Source of the DNA: Malachius bipustulatus
Lineage: Eukaryota > Arthropoda > Insecta > Coleoptera > Melyridae
Reading direction: 5' to 3'
Length of the DNA stretch: 64,000 nucleotides
Assembly (NCBI GenBank): GCA_910589415.1
Contig: OU342639.1
Location: forward strand, 17,182,268-17,246,267
Positions within the stretch are counted from its first letter, which is position 1; every line of letters starts with the position of its first letter. The notes beneath the pieces were generated by a model that saw nothing but the letters and a program-made list of their open reading frames with translations, was not told where the DNA came from and made no database searches. This document shows positions 12,901-23,396 of this stretch, piece by piece. The position numbers and the translations under genes were made by a program.

Positions 12901-13763
12901 TGATATGATATGCTGATGAGTCCATAATAAGGACGAAACGGTACCGTCCATGTCTTCAGTCTTCTCCTCGCATGCTGTGCGAAAGTTTTTCTAATTTGTT
13001 CTGTAAAGAATCTTTAGTGTCAAATTTAAATTAGAACCTAAATCCCAATAAAATTCATTAAATATATTATATAATCAAATAAGTGGTTCAATAAAAATAA
13101 TAATAATTATAAATCATATTTATAAAGATCTAATTCATTAATGTTTAATTATAATAATTATGGATATACTAACTCAGCATGACAACTGTGCAGTGGAACA
13201 TAAACCCATAAATAGGGACAGAGAAATAGTCTCACAAACACGCCGAGTTAGTCGATGCGTGTTCTGAAATTTAAAGTTACATTCATGTGTGTATGTATTA
13301 ATTTTCAGCACTAAAGGATGATTCAGATCAGTATGGAGACTACTACTTCAGAGACTCTTTTGAGCATTCATCCTCAGAATCTCAGTTGATGGATAGCGTT
13401 TATCGGGGTTCGGAGACAGTGACGAATCCATCACATCGATCCAGTCGGAGCCAAACACCTCTCTCTCATTCTCACTCTCACTCTCAAACAGATGGTCGCA
13501 TTTCACACCACTCGCATCCTAGCACGCAACACTCGCAGCAAACCATTAAGAAGCCTAGGAAATTTAATGTTGTTGCTACATTTATACCTACCTTACTTCT
13601 GGTTACCCTGTTATTAATAGTATTAACTGTTGTCTTGTTAGAAACTGACTTGGAGTTGTTCAGTAGCCTTCGTAATATACCTGAGATTGTCTCTCTTAAG
13701 TACCACTTTTATGATCCACTAAAAGAATACCTCAAAAAGAATATTTTGTTATTGTTTTCATAA
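6908..13763 (+). CDS. FERM domain-containing protein, FRMD3/FRMD5 type
   Basis: Nine exons: 6908-7003, 7072-7176, 7232-7451, 10010-10221, 10276-10428, 10486-10574, 11452-11669, 11723-11905, 13309-13763. They join with GT/AG borders and consistent phases into 576 codons. Exons 1-6 form a three-lobed FERM domain (about residues 13-290), with [45 protein letters not shown] and a final [10 protein letters not shown]. Exons 7-9 encode a Ser/Thr-rich linker with a His/Ser-rich run. A single membrane segment at about 513-536 is followed by ETDLELF and YDPLKEYL, as in vertebrate FRMD3/5 tails. The ATG was chosen because an in-frame stop lies about 15 codons upstream with no other ATG between. Family knowledge suggests a cortical membrane adaptor linking actin or receptors. 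Intron 7 is only 53 nt; introns 3, 6 and 8 carry transposons. No enzymatic activity is expected. Confidence 0.92.
7460..8880 (-). mobile_element. LINE ORF1 (gag-like) relic in FERM-gene intron 3, split by a piggyBac MITE
   Basis: Two - strand open segments (about 8854-8597 and 7843-7460) read as one non-LTR ORF1 protein once the MITE between them is removed. The first segment resembles the region before the zinc knuckles ([14 protein letters not shown] and following). The second has a [11 protein letters not shown] segment, an intact CxxCx4Hx4C knuckle ([14 protein letters not shown]) and a second knuckle whose first Cys is lost. No RT follows, so this is a decayed fragment. Confidence 0.6.
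7835..8549. mobile_element. piggyBac-type MITE with TTAA target site
   Basis: It is flanked by TTAA at 7831-7834 and 8550-8553. Termini CACATTCACTGCC and its reverse complement GGCAGTGAATGTG form the inverted ends. Subterminal GGCGGT/ACCGCC repeats occur at both ends, as in many insect piggyBac elements. A short - strand Cys-containing stretch near 8290-8360 may be a leftover of a transposase C-terminus, but that is weak. It lies inside the LINE ORF1 relic. Confidence 0.8.
8881..10009. other. Remaining part of FERM-gene intron 3, nothing recognised
   Basis: AT-rich intronic sequence with a G-rich stretch at about 9080-9125. No coding similarity, terminal repeat or structured repeat was seen. 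A polypyrimidine tract precedes the acceptor at 10008-10009. Confidence 0.5.
10665..11299. mobile_element. Diverged mariner-like MITE with long inverted arms, FERM-gene intron 6
   Basis: The left end (TACACGGGGTG) and right end (CCCTGGATA) are degenerate TACAGGG-type termini. The arms match imperfectly inward: for example GATACAGAACTCAGC at about 10790 against its complement near 11115, and GTGATTCC at 10706 against its complement near 11248. No transposase is visible. Confidence 0.55.
12013..12118 (+). repeat. Fragment of the GGTCGGTTAAAT MITE family
   Basis: This stretch (GATACAGAGTCGGTTAAAT ... AATATCCTGAAAAAACT) matches one arm of the elements at 59058-60158 and 62201-63228, but has neither terminal repeats nor the opposite arm. 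Confidence 0.55.
12632..12695 (-). ncRNA. Hammerhead ribozyme-like motif, left arm
   Basis: On the - strand the core CTGATGA, loop ATAATAA and GAAA are all present with a GTC cleavage triplet. Stem II has one mismatch (GTCC against GAAC) and stem III opens with a U-G wobble, so this copy is probably weaker than the right-arm copy. Stem I outer pairing GACTGA/TCAGTC is intact. Confidence 0.6.
12898..12961 (+). ncRNA. Hammerhead ribozyme-like motif, right arm (all core positions present)
   Basis: The core CTGATGA (12913-12919) is followed by stem II GTCC/GGAC closing a 7-nt ATAATAA loop, then GAAA (12935-12938). Stem III ACGG/CCGT has a 2-nt loop, and the predicted cleavage triplet GTC ends at 12948. 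Stem I pairs TATG (12909-12912) with CATG (12949-12952), including one wobble, then an internal loop, then GACTGA (12898-12903) with TCAGTC (12956-12961). The very short stem III is like those of hammerheads in Penelope-like elements and retrozymes, which are thought to act as dimers. Activity is inferred, not shown. Confidence 0.75.
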
Positions 13764-14900
13764 TTTTGACTGGAGATTGTTTGATAATTTCTTTTTCTAT
13801 AAATTTCTTTATGGAGCTACTCGTAAAGATTTAAGATAGATTTGTGTAATGTGCAGTTGGTTTTTAAATGCAGCTTGATGAGACATTTAGAACTAGTTCC
13901 TTAAATTTCTGGATTAGCTTTTTAAAAAAGCTTTGCAAATATTTAAAATTATATGTTCTTACTCACCAAGTATGTCAAGTTATTCTTTGATATTTTTTAT
14001 GTAACTGATATCATTCCATGACAGAATTGTTTTTTTTTTCAATATTGGGTGATTCAAATTTAACAGCTATGCTGGATTATTTCAATTAATTCATTAACAG
14101 AATTTTTATAAAAACACTTATATTCAGCTGTATTTATATTATCTATCCAGCAGAATTATTATATTTGATACACCTCATATATTTATTTATTTTTATGCTG
14201 TAACTAGCATTAGTTTCTAAGATTAGAAGCTAATTCTGTGCCTCCTTTAGTGCCAACAATTAGGCCAAAATTTGAAATATCTAGAGGATTGAGCTGTGTA
14301 TCAATTCTCTCCTGTTTATTTCCAAATTTGTCGATACAAGTTACTAATCTATTATTATTTTGTTAAAAGAAATCCCTTTGTAGGTTTTTTTTTGTCCCGT
14401 ATGAGTAAATAATATTTTGGTAAAGCAGCTGGCACTGATTGGGACCAAGTTTGGTACATGTGGTGGTGTTGAAATATTACTTTAAGAAATACTGGCAGTT
14501 TGCAAGTAACCTAGTTATTTAAATAACATACCTATTTAAACTTGAATAGAAGCACAAAATTTTAAATACATTTAATCAATTTTAGAAGGTATTTAAAAGA
14601 GGATGAAATAATCGAGGTTGTTATTTAATTTTAAGTTTTCTTTGTAAGTTATTAATGATTAATATCATAATTTGTTAGTGAATTCACATGAACTTGTTAA
14701 AAAGTGTGTAACGATCTTATAGACCACCACTATACTATTTAATCGCTTATACGCTTAATCGAAATGCTCTATCTTCAAGAAACCATGAAATAAGAAAATG
14801 GTTTATAATTTTGTTAAATTAACATTCAAGCAACCAATTTTTCATACAACAATGCTAGAGGTATACAATAATTATTTTTAGTGCACCTCAAACACATTAT
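13764..14900. other. 3' flank of the FERM gene, no gene recognised
   Basis: AT-rich sequence that probably includes the 3' UTR. No canonical AATAAA was found soon after the stop codon. No coding or terminal-repeat structure was seen. Confidence 0.4.
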
Positions 14901-14939
14901 TTTTAACCCTCTGTTAGTCACGCATGTGCTCGAAACAAC

Positions 14940-15300
14940 GAAAAACCCAATGTACAGTTTTGCCCATGCCAGTATGCCTTTGACGAAAAATTTAGACACT
15001 CTCGAACATCGAACAAGAGTACCTGACCTGAGTCTGTTTTACAGATATTTTAATGGAAAGTGTTCAAAAGACGTAGCCCGCTTGATCTCACCTAGAAAGA
15101 GGCCGGGCAAAAATACACGTCGAGCCGAGCCACCTTAGCTCATCCCTATCAGGTTCAGCTCGTTACACCTCGTACCACCCTATTCAAATTTCTTTCATGT
15201 AAAGAACCGCATCACTTTAGAATGGCATTTCAAGGCACGTGTTTCGTGATGAATACAACCCGCAACGATTCAAAGTGAACATGAATGATATGTCCGCTCA
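14940..15300 (+). pseudogene. LINE reverse transcriptase C-terminal relic
   Basis: A + strand segment with LEHRTRVPDLSLFYRYFNG and KCSKDVARLI closely resembles the extreme C-terminus of insect non-LTR reverse transcriptases, which typically read LxxRRRVxSLxLFYRYFxG. After a stop, two other frames continue the homology (LAHPYQVQL, then ISRHVFRDEYNPQRFKV), showing at least two frameshifts. An AATAAAAAATAAA tail follows at about 15354. Confidence 0.65.
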
Positions 15301-15354
15301 TGCACCGCTCCCAAAGCTTCATAGGGATTTTCCTGCAATGCATGTGTGTTTTCA

Positions 15355-16415
15355 ATAAAAAATAAATGTGTCTAATACTCTAATACCTCTAATCTTTGAT
15401 AATCGAGAAGTCATGAAATTTGACTGTGAACCATTGCCCAGAAGCACGCGACATTGGTGACAATCACCTTTATGATCTTGTATGTATGTACCAGGAATCT
15501 AAAAGTCAATAATGATAGGTTTCTGAATAGTCCTGTGCTTGTCTAGTAAACTTGTAGACGCTGATTAGTTTTAATATGTTCACCATTTACACTGACATTT
15601 GTAATTTGACTGTCAATATGTAAAAGAGTGTTGTGCTGGGCTGAACAAATGACTGACAGGGAACTGCATTGTTTGCAGCAATATAAATAATGTTACAAAA
15701 TGCTAGTTACAAAAAAGACAAAATTATCGAAGTCAATAAATGGCGTTGACTTCACTGATATAAAAGACTTGCTTTTGAAAGGCCGATGAACAGAATTAGT
15801 GTTCTTATTAGTTAGTTTTGCTTTCGTTTTACTTACATTATATGGGTCACTACCCTATTTTAATTATTGGAGCCGCAATATGGTTGTTTTAAATAAATTT
15901 TCTCCAAGATAGGCTCGATTTCGTTATTCGTTTACTAATGAGTAATTCCTTCCAAAGAGTTAGGGAGCGACAATCAATTTTATTCGTGATTGAATGAATA
16001 AGGAGTGTGTCCCATGTTTCTACGATTTCTCCCTTTAGTTTTAATGACCTAAAACTTTTCGTAAAATCATGTTCTCATGAGTATTTGTCCTTAGGTAATA
16101 ATAACATGATTTGTTATTATTAATTGTTTGTTGTCATGTCTCTCGATTTACAAGTTCCATTCGATATCAAAATTGTCCCATTATTTGTGTGGAATCTACA
16201 ACTTGGCAAGTTGGCATCACCCCAGAGGGGGCTTATTAATTTTTTTTTCATAATTTCCAGAAAATTTTATTAATTTAAGTTGTTTTTATTATCAAATTTT
16301 GCATGCATTAAAAAGTAAAAACGCTGATGTGAATGGTAATAAGTTCTTTAGCTCGTCCAATTGCACAAAAATTCGCATATCTCAATAATATCCTTTTAAA
16401 ATTCTAATTCGGTTT
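15355..16415. other. Intergenic, nothing recognised
   Basis: AT-rich sequence without open coding similarity, terminal repeats or tandem structure visible by eye. Confidence 0.4.
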
Positions 16416-16420
16416 GAATT

Positions 16421-16820
16421 CTATTGGGTACGTTCATCTAAAAGTGTTTCGACATATTTTAGTTTAGCTTTAATAACAACCTGATGATCTGAATATTTAT
16501 CTAGAAAGGTAATAAATCTTGTGAGGGAGGCTTTTGCCTGACCCCTTTCGATAATTAATGTTGTACCTACGCGTTCTGTAACTATTTCTTCTATTAGTAC
16601 AACCCCCAAGAGGCATGATTGCTTGTGAAATGACACTGCTTTATTCGATATTTACAGAGATCAAAACGATTGCGATATAGGAAAATGAAAAAATAGATCA
16701 AATAACTTACTGTGTTATTCAATGACATCTTCGTTTGTAGAAGTTGTTTCACCTTGTCTATGATGCATTTTTAGAGGACGATTAGTCTGGAATCCAGCTC
16801 GAAGGACCAAAAATTGGTGA
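16421..16820 (-). pseudogene. BEL/Pao gag N-terminus and leader relic
   Basis: The - strand reads RGQAKASLTRFITFLDKY and a following KLKYVETLLDE segment, resembling the N-terminus of insect Pao/BEL gag proteins. Upstream on that strand (about 16796-16818) is TTGGTCCTTCGAGCTGGAT. It matches, with one change, the leader next to the LTR of the intact BEL element at 56120-56145. The LTR proper probably starts at about 16815 and extends to higher coordinates, but its end is not identifiable. Confidence 0.5.
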
Positions 16821-16829
16821 ATCATCTGC

Positions 16830-18250
16830 GTTGCCAGTTTTTAGTATTTGTTTTGATTCCATTCCATTTGATTTTTGTTGATTTGAATAATTTAACTTTA
16901 TTTTTCTTGATTAAATTCGAAATTTTGTATGATTATGTTATTACAATAACAATTGTAATAATAATACTTTAAATGAAAAAAATACAGAACTTAATGAGAA
17001 GGAAAAGGTATTTACTGAATGATGAATGATAGTGTTGAATACTCTCTTTTGTGAATATTGTCTCTAGTAGAATCGAAGGTCGATTACTTGTTGCCATGTG
17101 TACTGGAATCGCCCTTCTTCCCTCACTTCCTCTCCCCAAATTTTACAGTTCAAATGATAGAACACTGTGATCGTTTCCTCAGCTAGCAAGACTCCGAATC
17201 CAAGGTTGCCAAGCGGTGCAGTTAGGAACTGAAAATAGGCCAAGATCCTTGATTGATGCTTGGCTTTTTCTTATGATGAAACCTATACCTTTATAATACG
17301 TAGATTTTTTAACATTTTAAGTTCTACAAGAAACTAAGCCAATTTGATGTTTAAATAATCTTTACTGAAAAGGATTTTTCAGTAAAAATAACAATGGTGG
17401 CAGTGTGCTATAAATCTGTTACACTCGTATTTTTATTAGTTAAGCTGTTATATCTTTCTCTGTGGATGCTACCATTTTGTATTAAATGCATTTATTATTA
17501 TTTTAGTGTACTGGTAGCTGTCAATGTTTTTTTATGCCATATTTTAGATATTTTTAATATTATTTGATCTCAGTGGAAAGTTTTAATACCTACCTATCTC
17601 TATATTATGTACTTGTTAAAATTACAATTTTGAATAAGAGAGCAATCGAAATTGGAATATTGAAATAGAATAAATCTGTGATGTTACTTCAACTTATTGT
17701 TCTAATGAAGAAGTTATTGTACAAATAGAATGTAAATGCAATGAGTTGTTTTATTTTGCACTGTCGCTGTCACTGTGAGATTATATTTGTATGTTTCGAT
17801 TAAATGTAGCTTGTTGTGGTATTGTTGGATCATAATCACCGAATGTGAAAGTTGTCTATCAATTAAAAGCAATCGGTGGCAGAGTAGATAAGAGAAACAG
17901 AGAAAATTGGTTTTAATGTAATACGTACAGCGACATTTAAATTTGGCCAATATGTTTAAATAAATCGCTTCAAACCATTTTCCAGTTATTGTCTCTTCTC
18001 TTCTTAAATTATGATCATGTAGTGTACGCGAGTAGTTGGAAAAAGTGAATTTTTTGTTCTTGTATTTGTATTATTTGTACCAGTGACACACAATCGAACT
18101 ATATATATTTAGATAATTAGAAATGGAGGAAAAAAAAAATGAGATGTAAAGAGCAATAAAAGTGACATTTTGTATGTATTTTAAGTAGTGAGTCACAGTA
18201 TGCTATTTTTTTTTTGTTAGATAGGTTTCATAAGATTATCACCACCTTAT
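16830..18250. other. Intergenic, mostly unassigned; may include a degraded BEL LTR at its left
   Basis: The first 350 bp may be the LTR of the BEL relic. The remainder is AT-rich with no coding similarity or repeat structure I could identify. Confidence 0.35.
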
Positions 18251-18256
18251 ATTATA

Positions 18257-19128
18257 CAGGGTTATTCACGGTATACGGGACAGACGATTATGTCTATGTC
18301 CCTTGATTCTAAGAAAATTTTGTTTTTGGAAAGCATAAAAACCCGTTTAAAGGGAAGTTTTAAAATTATATTCATAACGTACAGAATGTCCCAAAAATAT
18401 GAAACTTATCAAAGTTATGTTTTTTTTTTAATGGCTTGCTCCTATGTTATTGCATTTTTGTGTTGTCTGAGAAGAAAAAATAAGATTTCTTTTTAGAGTT
18501 GGAATTTTAATTATTCAGCAGTTTAGAAGTTATAAACAAGTGAAACGCCATTTTTCAAGTTCAAAGTCCTGTACAACGGAAACGGCTCAAGATAGAGAAA
18601 AACGGCTTACGTGTCCCTATTATAACTTTTCATGTAGGTACTATTCTGTGACGTAGATGAAATTTTTATACAAGGTGATAAAAAATCTGAGAAAATCACA
18701 TTTCTCATCGCGTCTCTAAATAAAAAAAAAATGGTACAAAAAATGAAGTATGTATGTATATGTAAGTAATAGTACATGTAAGCCGTTTTCCAATATTTTG
18801 AGCCGTTTTCACAGTAGGTACACTGCTTTCAAAATGAAAAATGACGATTTTCACTTGTTTATAACTCGAAAACTTCTCAATTCAAACACCAACTGTGAAA
18901 ACCATTCTTATCGTTTCTTCTCAGACAATCTAAAAATGCAATAACATAGGAGCATGCTATTAAAAAAAAAACATAACTTTGATATGTTTCATACTTTTGG
19001 GACAGAGTATATTATGAATATAATTTTAAAATGTCTTTTTTAACGGGCCTGTATCCTTTTCAACGATTTTTTTTTTAAATCAAAAGACATGGCCATAATT
19101 GTCCGTCCCATATACCGTGAAAAACTCT
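18257..19128. mobile_element. Composite palindromic MITE with a second element at its centre
   Basis: The outer ends are CAGGGTTATTCACGG (18257) and a diverged complement ending near 19128. The arms match for about 125 bp each. The inner element (18382-19008) has its own ends and arms. The arrangement and the sequence beside the inner junction (TTTTAAAATTAT) match the composite at 60163-61042. Confidence 0.65.
18382..19008. mobile_element. Inner palindromic MITE (TACAGARTGTCCC family)
   Basis: A diverged copy of the element at 60286-60922. Shared blocks include ATCAAAGTTATG, TTATAACAAGTGAAA-like sequence and AACGGCTCAAGATAGAG. Both inverted arms are present. Confidence 0.6.
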
Positions 19129-20050
19129 ATATATTCTGGAATATTGTGGATTTTTAACTAATTTCCATATTAGTTAATGAGTTCTTAAGTCTAACTGGGA
19201 ATTGACTAATTTTTATAATTAGAAGTTTATAATTATTGCAAATAAAGATTTATGACTGATTGGGTTAAAGTTGTAAAAAAAAGTGTAAGGAAGCTTATGA
19301 AATCTATGTATCTTTTAGCTCGGTTGATCCTAGAAGGGATTTTGTAAAATTTTTCTTTTGAAATGTTTGGTTCCTTGTATGTATAAATGATCGCACGCAC
19401 AACCTCTACAAAATCAGATTCATTAGATTAAATTGGTTAGTACAGAAAACCCATGCATCATAATGAGAAATGAAAAATATTTTTCCAGTTTCTGATATTA
19501 AAACCGCCACTTTAACTGATCAAGAAGGTAATCAAATTCGAGCTATTTTTGAGATGCTAGACTTATTCCAATCCAAAGTTTACTTTATTTGTATATTTAA
19601 AAATTTGCATTTATTTTATAAACTAGTACTATAGTAAATAATTTAGTGTTTAATTATTGTTCTCCACTCAACGGTTAGTGCAGTAAAAAACATTCCTGAT
19701 AAGTTTTCTGCATTTTTGCTATAAGAAAAAAATATAAATATATTCGATTTTATTCACATGCCTAGAAAATTGAAAATGGCCTGCTGTAATATTTAAGAAG
19801 CAAACATTTTTAATGAATAAAGATACAATCAAAAATGTTCGTTATAAATCCTCTATTAAAAGCTAATGAATTTATTTTCTTAGCGCTATAGTTGCCAAGT
19901 GCAGGAATAAGGAAATTCAGTTAAATATCTTGTGCACTTTTGTAAATCCATGCGACCTTTGTAGTTTCCTTGTTGTAAATCAAAAAATTTCTATAATGTA
20001 GTTCATTTTTTGCCAAATAAATATGTCAATTAACTAAATAGAAACATTCC
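19129..20050. other. Intergenic between a MITE and the 3' end of the Nudix gene
   Basis: AT-rich; nothing recognised on either strand. Confidence 0.4.
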
Positions 20051-20065
20051 TTAAAACCATGCCCT

Positions 20066-20071
20066 TTTATT
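20066..20071 (-). terminator. Poly(A) signal of the Nudix gene
   Basis: AATAAA on the - strand about 20 bp after the stop codon at 20090. Confidence 0.5.
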
Positions 20072-20089
20072 AAATATTTTATACAAATT

Positions 20090-21843
20090 TTACAAAGCTG
20101 ACACTAGCTGTGATATAGGTTGCTTATAATTTTCAATGATCACTCGATTGGAAGCTTCTGTTTTATGAAACATTCGATTTTTAACTGACACCTGTGGTAA
20201 CTCCTCCATAAATTCTGGCTCTGTTAAATTCAAATTAACTTCTTTGGGATACAATCCATCACCTGAAAAAATCATCATAAGCTTAAAAATGGTTTCCAAA
20301 TCATACCTCGGTTTCTTTTTAAAGTGGAAAAAGATTTAACATATTTCTTCCCACTCTCTCTGATTCTCTATATAACTACAGTGATTTTTTCCTGTAATGC
20401 AATTTAGAGAATACAGGGTATCCGGGAAAGTGTGGGAAATCTCTCGGAATCAGATAGAACTTAAAAAAAAAGATGACAAGTTCCCATAATTTTTTTTCCT
20501 AGCGGCCCTCCTTACGGAGATACGGCCTCCTAAAGGACGCCACTGGAAATCAAAATTTTTTTCAAAAACTGTGAACAGTCTTTGAAAGTTTATCTAATAA
20601 AACATCTAAGAAATTTATCCTCCGGTCAGAAGCGCGGCGGTTTAGGTCACTGAGTGTTCAGTCATTGACACTGCCACCATATGGGTTCGAATCCCAGCTC
20701 CGCATGGTTGTTTGTGTTTGTTAATTTAACTATTTATGAAATTAAAATTTATGCCTGGCTAAATTAGTTCGTTCTCGAAGCCAAATTATCAGAGTGTAGC
20801 AACTATGACTTAACTACACAACTACACATATTTGATTTACATTAACAAAAGTTTGCATGATACCTGGAAGGATACTATATGTTCCATGGGGAGTTATAAT
20901 CCGGTATGGTAAATATTCTTCTATACCATAGCTGCATATCTTTGAAGCGAAATTGCTTAAAGACTCAATGTCCGCAACTTGAAGAAGCTTGGATATTTCA
21001 TAATATTGTGGTGGGGGTAAAATTATTTTCATATCTACATTGAGCTTTATCAACATATCCGGAGTCAACCACTGGAAAATGCATGCTAATTACAAATCCA
21101 ATCAAGCATAATGAAATTATCTACTTGCTTGTAATTTTTGTATTTCCTTTTCATCTGGAAACGCAGGAGGGGGTTCACAAAATGAGGTGAAATAGAATAT
21201 CGCGTTGAATCTGGTTAGATAAATTGTAGGAGTCAACCAATTGCACCATGTTTTTAGAGCAAATAAGTCTGGAAACACATCAAATGTTTGGCATAATTTC
21301 ATGAATTCCGAGGGATCCTTATGAACTCTATGCTGCCATTTTCGTAATTCAGAGCTGCCTAAGTATAGATATTAAGTAAGATTAAAAAAATCAAAGTATA
21401 TATATATACGAGTAAATACCAAAAAATGAAGCCCATTTTCTTGAGTTTAACTCATAGGGTATCTTTGATGAGGAATGACAGATTAATATTCCGCTTTCTT
21501 CGAAAGTCTCTCGAATGGCAGTTATTCTCAAAGAGACACTTTTTGGTATTTCATCATCACTGTTCTCAGTTGAGTATATTTCATTCAAGTTTTCTGTAGA
21601 TTCCAATTTTTTTAAATCATCCATATTGATACCATGTTTTTTGAATAAATCCAGCCATTTGATGCTTTTATCAGTTGGGGAGACAACACCGCCTGGAAAT
21701 ACATAGGAATCTGGCATAAAATTACTTTTTGAACTCCGTTTCAAGCATAGAAGTTTATAATCGGTTCTATCGGATTTTGAAAATGTAGTTTTCGCGGTTA
21801 CAATCAAACTGGCCGATTGGCGCCAGTTTTTAAATTTTGACAT
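20090..21843 (-). CDS. Nudix hydrolase, NUDT19 type
   Basis: Four exons on the - strand, 21843-21420, 21358-21125, 21085-20864 and 20262-20090, join in phase into 350 codons. Vertebrate NUDT19 has about 375. An N-terminal beta-strand region is followed by YVFPGG (47-52), a long insert, and AIRETFEESGIL (109-120). The last supplies the REUXEEXGU half of the Nudix box, so the box is split by an insertion as in other NUDT19/RP2 proteins. Downstream are the family segments FDVFPDLFAL, EPPPAFPD, WLTPDML, ILPPPQYYE and SILPGDGLYP. Vertebrate NUDT19 hydrolyses CoA and acyl-CoA in peroxisomes. This protein ends Ser-Ala-Leu, a near-PTS1 tripeptide. Exon 3 was set to start at 21085 because only that acceptor keeps the frame. 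Intron 3 holds a MITE arm and a tRNA-derived SINE. Confidence 0.9.
20411..20620. repeat. Single arm of a TACAGGGT-type MITE, Nudix-gene intron 3
   Basis: It starts ATACAGGGTATCCGGG and continues about 200 bp until the SINE. The opposite end is missing. Confidence 0.4.
20632..20704 (+). repeat. tRNA-derived SINE head
   Basis: A 73-nt tRNA-like segment has a perfect box B (GGTTCGAATCCC), a 3' CTCCGCA acceptor strand that pairs at 5 of 7 positions, and a degenerate box A (TTTAGGTCACTGAG). The anticodon arm closes an 8-nt loop, so this is not a functional tRNA gene. About 100 bp of unrelated body follows (GCCTGGCTAAATTAGTTCG ...), fitting a SINE in the intron. Confidence 0.55.
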
Positions 21844-21849
21844 CCCTGT

Positions 21850-22590
21850 TGATCGTCAAATCTTTGGAAATATTCAGGAAACAAAAAATATAATTCAGTG
21901 GAGCACTTCAACAGTAGGTAATCAGAAATGTACTTGTATCATATCTAATACTCATGCACCTTTACTGTAATGTATTATTAACACAATACATGTGGCAAGT
22001 TATTTAGCGAATTTTCAATTTTCATGCCAATTTTGCTTTCACAAAAAAGATGATTTTACAGAAACTTAAACACTGTTTATTATATTAGGTATGTTATATT
22101 ATGGTATTTATTACTATATAGGTACTCGTTATTTGTAGTCCCATTATAAGGTTAAATGGAAAAGGTACTTATACCCGTTAAAACATACAATAATAACAAA
22201 ATGTAAACTTTAATCCCAAGATAATAATATTTTATTTTAAAACAATAATATCTAAAGCCGGATCCAGATCAATAAACGTGTGAGTTGAATTCGAGAATAA
22301 TATTTGCGCCGCAAATATTTTTTTATTGTGACTTTGTCGCGCAAATAATGTGCCTTAATTGTATTGGTGTATCAAAACAAATACTTGAAGCCGGCGTTTG
22401 ACACGAATCTCTTTGATGTTGGCAGAAAAACCGACGGGCCCTTGGATAGCGTGTGTTGAATCTGGCGCAAATATTTTTGCGCGTTTCATTGTGCGGAGCA
22501 CAGTGGCACAGTCCATATCTGTGCTAAATATTATTATTGATGTGATGATGTGGACCCGCCTTAATAAAATGTAAAATGTCATAAACGTCT
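21850..22590. other. Upstream flank of the Nudix gene; weak Harbinger-like remnant
   Basis: Mostly AT-rich and unassigned. On the - strand at about 22390-22530 the reading DSTHAIQGPVG followed by a basic segment faintly resembles the PIF/Harbinger nuclease motif (DxTHxxIxxP). The reading is short and unsupported by other domains. Confidence 0.25.
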
Positions 22591-22788
22591 ATAATCATGC
22601 GTCGGCGTCGTGCCTCATTGCGGGCTGACCGGTCCAAAGAAGCAAAAAGGTACCTATCCAATGAATGCGACGAAAGTCAGCCATCTTGGTGGTCCAAATT
22701 TGACATTGACAGTTGACTTAACCCAAACCATGCCAACATGCCATAAAACTCGGCCGGTGATTGACTTTTACGTGACGGATGGTCGGCG

Positions 22789-23396
22789 CACGATACACAT
22801 ATACACGGTATGCCGATCATTGAAATTGCCGATAGACGATGACGCGCAGGCTGCGTTCCGGTCTTGTGACGTCACGTGGATCAAATATTACACATGCACA
22901 TGAGATTGCTCATATCTTTTTTATTGTCAAGAATAAATAAATAATTCTTTGTAGGCTTGCATAAGTCGGCAACAGCTATCCATTTAACGTTTTAAAAATT
23001 TTCCAGGACAACTAAATCTTAGAGTTTTCATAGTCAACTTTTGTTTTTCTTATAGACGCTATATTGTTTTTTATGTCGTTTGGTACAAAAAAAATCATGA
23101 AAATCAAAAATCAATAACATTTGAAAAAATTGTAAAAATTTTATTTTACTTTTTTCGAAAAAAAAATTCAAGATTTTTCTATAATAAATCTAGCACAAAG
23201 AAAAACACAAGCAAAAAGGATGGAAGCAATATAATTTGACATTTATTTTATAAACAATCTCGCCGCGATTAATACTAAATACGCAATATTTTAGGGTATT
23301 TGTTAAAACTTTAAGTCAAAATAAAACCACATGACGTCATTGCGCAGTAATTACCAAAATAGTAACAGCAAGCATACCGTGTATATGTGTATCGTG
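22789..23396. mobile_element. 608-bp terminal-inverted-repeat element with 8-bp target duplication
   Basis: The ends CACGATACACATATACACGG and its exact complement form a perfect TIR of about 24 bp. The target site GGTCGGCG is duplicated exactly at 22781-22788 and 23397-23404. An 8-bp duplication fits hAT-type insertion, though the CACGATA terminus is not the usual CAGNG. No transposase is present. The interior resembles the core of the TA-flanked MITEs at 59058 and 62201. Confidence 0.85.

Larger units (their letters stand above)
12518..13078. repeat. Large palindrome carrying a hammerhead-like motif in each arm
   Basis: Arms of about 245 bp (12518-12766 and 12827-13078) are near-perfect inverted copies around a spacer of about 60 bp. 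The spacer contains a TATATAAAAG box on the + strand. Each arm has a hammerhead ribozyme core oriented away from the centre. The unit lies in intron 8 of the FERM gene. It may derive from a Penelope-like element's terminal repeats or a retrozyme-like repeat, both known to carry hammerheads, but no reverse transcriptase or GIY-YIG domain is present. Confidence 0.8.

Noticed and set aside
20632..20704. Functional tRNA gene
   Set aside because: The acceptor stem has two mismatches and the anticodon loop is 8 nt, so it is a SINE head or pseudogene.
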